Shown: positions 62,662 to 64,000 of the stretch, in pieces | Position numbering within the stretch: position 1 is the stretch's first letter | Layout: each line of letters opens with the position of its first letter | NCBI GenBank assembly: GCA_958434805.1 | Contig: CAUBDX010000004.1 | Coordinates: 46,985-110,984 of the forward strand | DNA length: 64,000 nt | Reading direction: 5' to 3' | DNA from: an uncultured Phocaeicola sp. | GTDB taxonomy: Bacteria > Bacteroidota > Bacteroidia > Bacteroidales > Bacteroidaceae | The notes under the pieces: model-generated | What the model saw: only the letters and a program-made list of their open reading frames with translations | The model's database searches: none | What the model was told of the DNA's origin: nothing | Position numbers and translations under genes: made by a program

Positions 62662-62678
62662 TCATATACTGACGGGAA

Positions 62679-64000
62679 TTAGATTTCATCAGGCCATGGG
62701 CAGGTTTTTCCTGTGGCTTTGAATGTGGGACGTTGTCCTCCTGTTGCTCGCAAATAGTTCCCTAATTCCTTGGAGAGCCGTTTTACGATGCCGGGATGTT
62801 GCTTTGCTACATCATTTTTTTCACTGATATCATTTGGTATGTTGAAAAGTTCTTTTTTACCGGTTTCATAATAATAGACCAGTTTCCATTCGTCTTTGCG
62901 GATAGAGCAGTCCAGATTGATGCCTGGTCCGTCATTACCCCAGATATTAGGGAAATTCCATACCAGTGCGCGTCCTTTGGACGGGTCTCCTGTACCTTTC
63001 AGCAGGGGCATAAAGCTGATACCGTCTATAGGGTTGACTGTCTCATAGTTTGTGATACCCGCCATTTCAAGTATGGTAGGATAAAAATCTTCAATTATAA
63101 GATATTTGTCACAACGAGTATCCGGGGTGACTACTCCGGGCCAGCTTACAATCATTGGTTCGCGTATTCCTCCTTCATATAAGGAGCCTTTGCCACTATT
63201 GAGAGGAGCGTTTTGAGTGTGAATTTGTCCGTCGCGCCATCCGGGTTCGGCAGCTAGCCCTCCGTTGTCACTCATAAAAATAATAACGGTATTGTCTGCT
63301 TCATCATTTTTTTCCAACCAGTTCATCAAATCCCCCAGACTTTTATCCATTCCTTCAATTAAGGATGCATATGCGGCTTCTTTGTCACTAAGTCCTTTTT
63401 TAATATACTTGGGGAAGAAGCGCATATCTTTGTCAACAGGAACGTGGATGGCATAATGTGCCATATATAGATAAAAAGGTTGATTGTACTTTTTTGCTTT
63501 GTCCAATGCTTTGATAGCTTCTTGTGTCAGGGCTTCTGTTGCAAATATACCTGTTCCCCAATAATCTTCCAAGCCGGGGATGGCCATTAGTGAATAGGGC
63601 TTTCCATCGCGGGTGTGCCCGTAGTTCTGTTCGCTCAGATAAGTAGCCAGACCACCGGCGGCATGTCCGGCTATATTTACTTCAAACCCCCAATGGGTAG
63701 GGTTCTCTCCCGGTGTGTCAATAGAACCGAAATGAGCTTTTCCGCAGTGGATGGTATGATAACCGTTCTGTCTGAGTAACTCAACGAAAGAAGTGCCGAC
63801 AAAGGTATTGGGCGTTCCTGTTACTTGGCTGACTCCGTTGTAGTTCCAGTCTGGCAATTGTATTGTATTGCTTGGTCTGTCGGTAGCTTTGTTTTTTTCA
63901 AGTGTCCAGTTTGTTACACGATGTCGGGTGTTGTTAGCACCCGTTATCAGGCTGCATCGGGTTGCCGAACTGATGTTGCAGGCATAAGCCTGTGTAAACA
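62679..64000 (-). CDS. Sulfatase, Ser-type (family S1), 5' end beyond window
   Basis: Arylsulfatase-type enzyme acting on sulfated glycans in the periplasm or at the surface; about 440 C-terminal residues are seen and the start is outside. The signature near the window edge reads SSATRCSLITG (the frame from about 63966 down), that is S-x-A-T-R, with Ser where many sulfatases have Cys; it would be converted to formylglycine by the anaerobic maturase. Other motifs: CGKAHFGS, MAHYAIHVPVDKDM, FMSDNGGLAAEPGWRDG, GKGSLYEGGIREPMIVSWPG, all standard. The frame runs unbroken from 63857 to the edge. Substrate subfamily not determined. Confidence 0.9.
   Translation of the reverse strand, partial: FTQAYACNISSATRCSLITGANNTRHRVTNWTLEKNKATDRPSNTIQLPDWNYNGVSQVTGTPNTFVGTSFVELLRQNGYHTIHCGKAHFGSIDTPGENPTHWGFEVNIAGHAAGGLATYLSEQNYGHTRDGKPYSLMAIPGLEDYWGTGIFATEALTQEAIKALDKAKKYNQPFYLYMAHYAIHVPVDKDMRFFPKYIKKGLSDKEAAYASLIEGMDKSLGDLMNWLEKNDEADNTVIIFMSDNGGLAAEPGWRDGQIHTQNAPLNSGKGSLYEGGIREPMIVSWPGVVTPDTRCDKYLIIEDFYPTILEMAGITNYETVNPIDGISFMPLLKGTGDPSKGRALVWNFPNIWGNDGPGINLDCSIRKDEWKLVYYYETGKKELFNIPNDISEKNDVAKQHPGIVKRLSKELGNYLRATGGQRPTFKATGKTCPWPDEI

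Noticed and set aside
1..64000. CRISPR arrays, tRNA/rRNA genes, transposases, integrases
   Set aside because: No spaced direct repeats of CRISPR type, no cloverleaf or rRNA stretches, and no recombinase proteins were recognised by eye; a tRNA scan would be decisive.

Overview
The window looks like a chromosomal segment of a gut Bacteroidales bacterium, most likely Bacteroides or Phocaeicola (inference from gene content, no database search). Reasons: three SusC-family or STN-type TonB receptors with SusD or DUF4249 lipoproteins, ECF sigma/FecR regulation, Bacteroides-type promoters (TTG, 19-21 bp, TAnnTTTG) in front of many genes, mostly no Shine-Dalgarno sequences, and MACPF lipoproteins with type II signal peptides.

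Layout. 1-15 kb is mainly housekeeping: purD (partial), a DPP IV-like peptidase, a THUMP RNA methyltransferase with an Arg/Gly-rich repeat tail, cysE, RNase R, a CDF metal transporter, an epimerase plus PAP2 membrane enzyme, a GIN-domain repeat protein, DusB and a U32 protein, with several small unannotated-type ORFs. 15.2-19.8 kb is a SusC/SusD pair. 20.4-24.7 kb holds argS, an RNase H and an LtaS/MdoB-like membrane enzyme. 24.8-47.2 kb is a surface-glycan (LPS) region: ArnT-like GT39, GtrA with a polyprenyl-phosphate GT2, a second LtaS-like enzyme, several GT2/GT4/GT8/GT92-like transferases, an MsbA-like exporter, a Kdo/heptose-kinase-like protein, UDP-galactopyranose mutase with a candidate galactofuranosyltransferase, an LpxL-like acyltransferase and a GT9 heptosyltransferase.

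In the middle of the glycan region (36.3-39.4 kb), in visibly A+T-rich DNA, lie two tandem paralogous MACPF lipoproteins. Their pore-forming domains are closely alike, but their C-terminal repeat domains differ (three 45-residue versus three 48-residue repeats). This resembles the Bacteroidales secreted antimicrobial proteins (BSAPs), some of which use LPS glycan as receptor and are linked to LPS glycosyltransferase genes. A 93-bp array of palindromes at a 21-bp pitch lies about 360 bp upstream.

47.3-64 kb: pdxB; an iron/nutrient-type operon transcribed as sigma, FecR, STN TonB receptor, DUF4249 lipoprotein and a 39-codon ORF; a second SusC/SusD pair with a divergent orphan ECF sigma factor; purN; acpP-fabF-rnc; and the C-terminal part of a Ser-type sulfatase. 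No tRNA, rRNA, CRISPR array, transposase or integrase was recognised.
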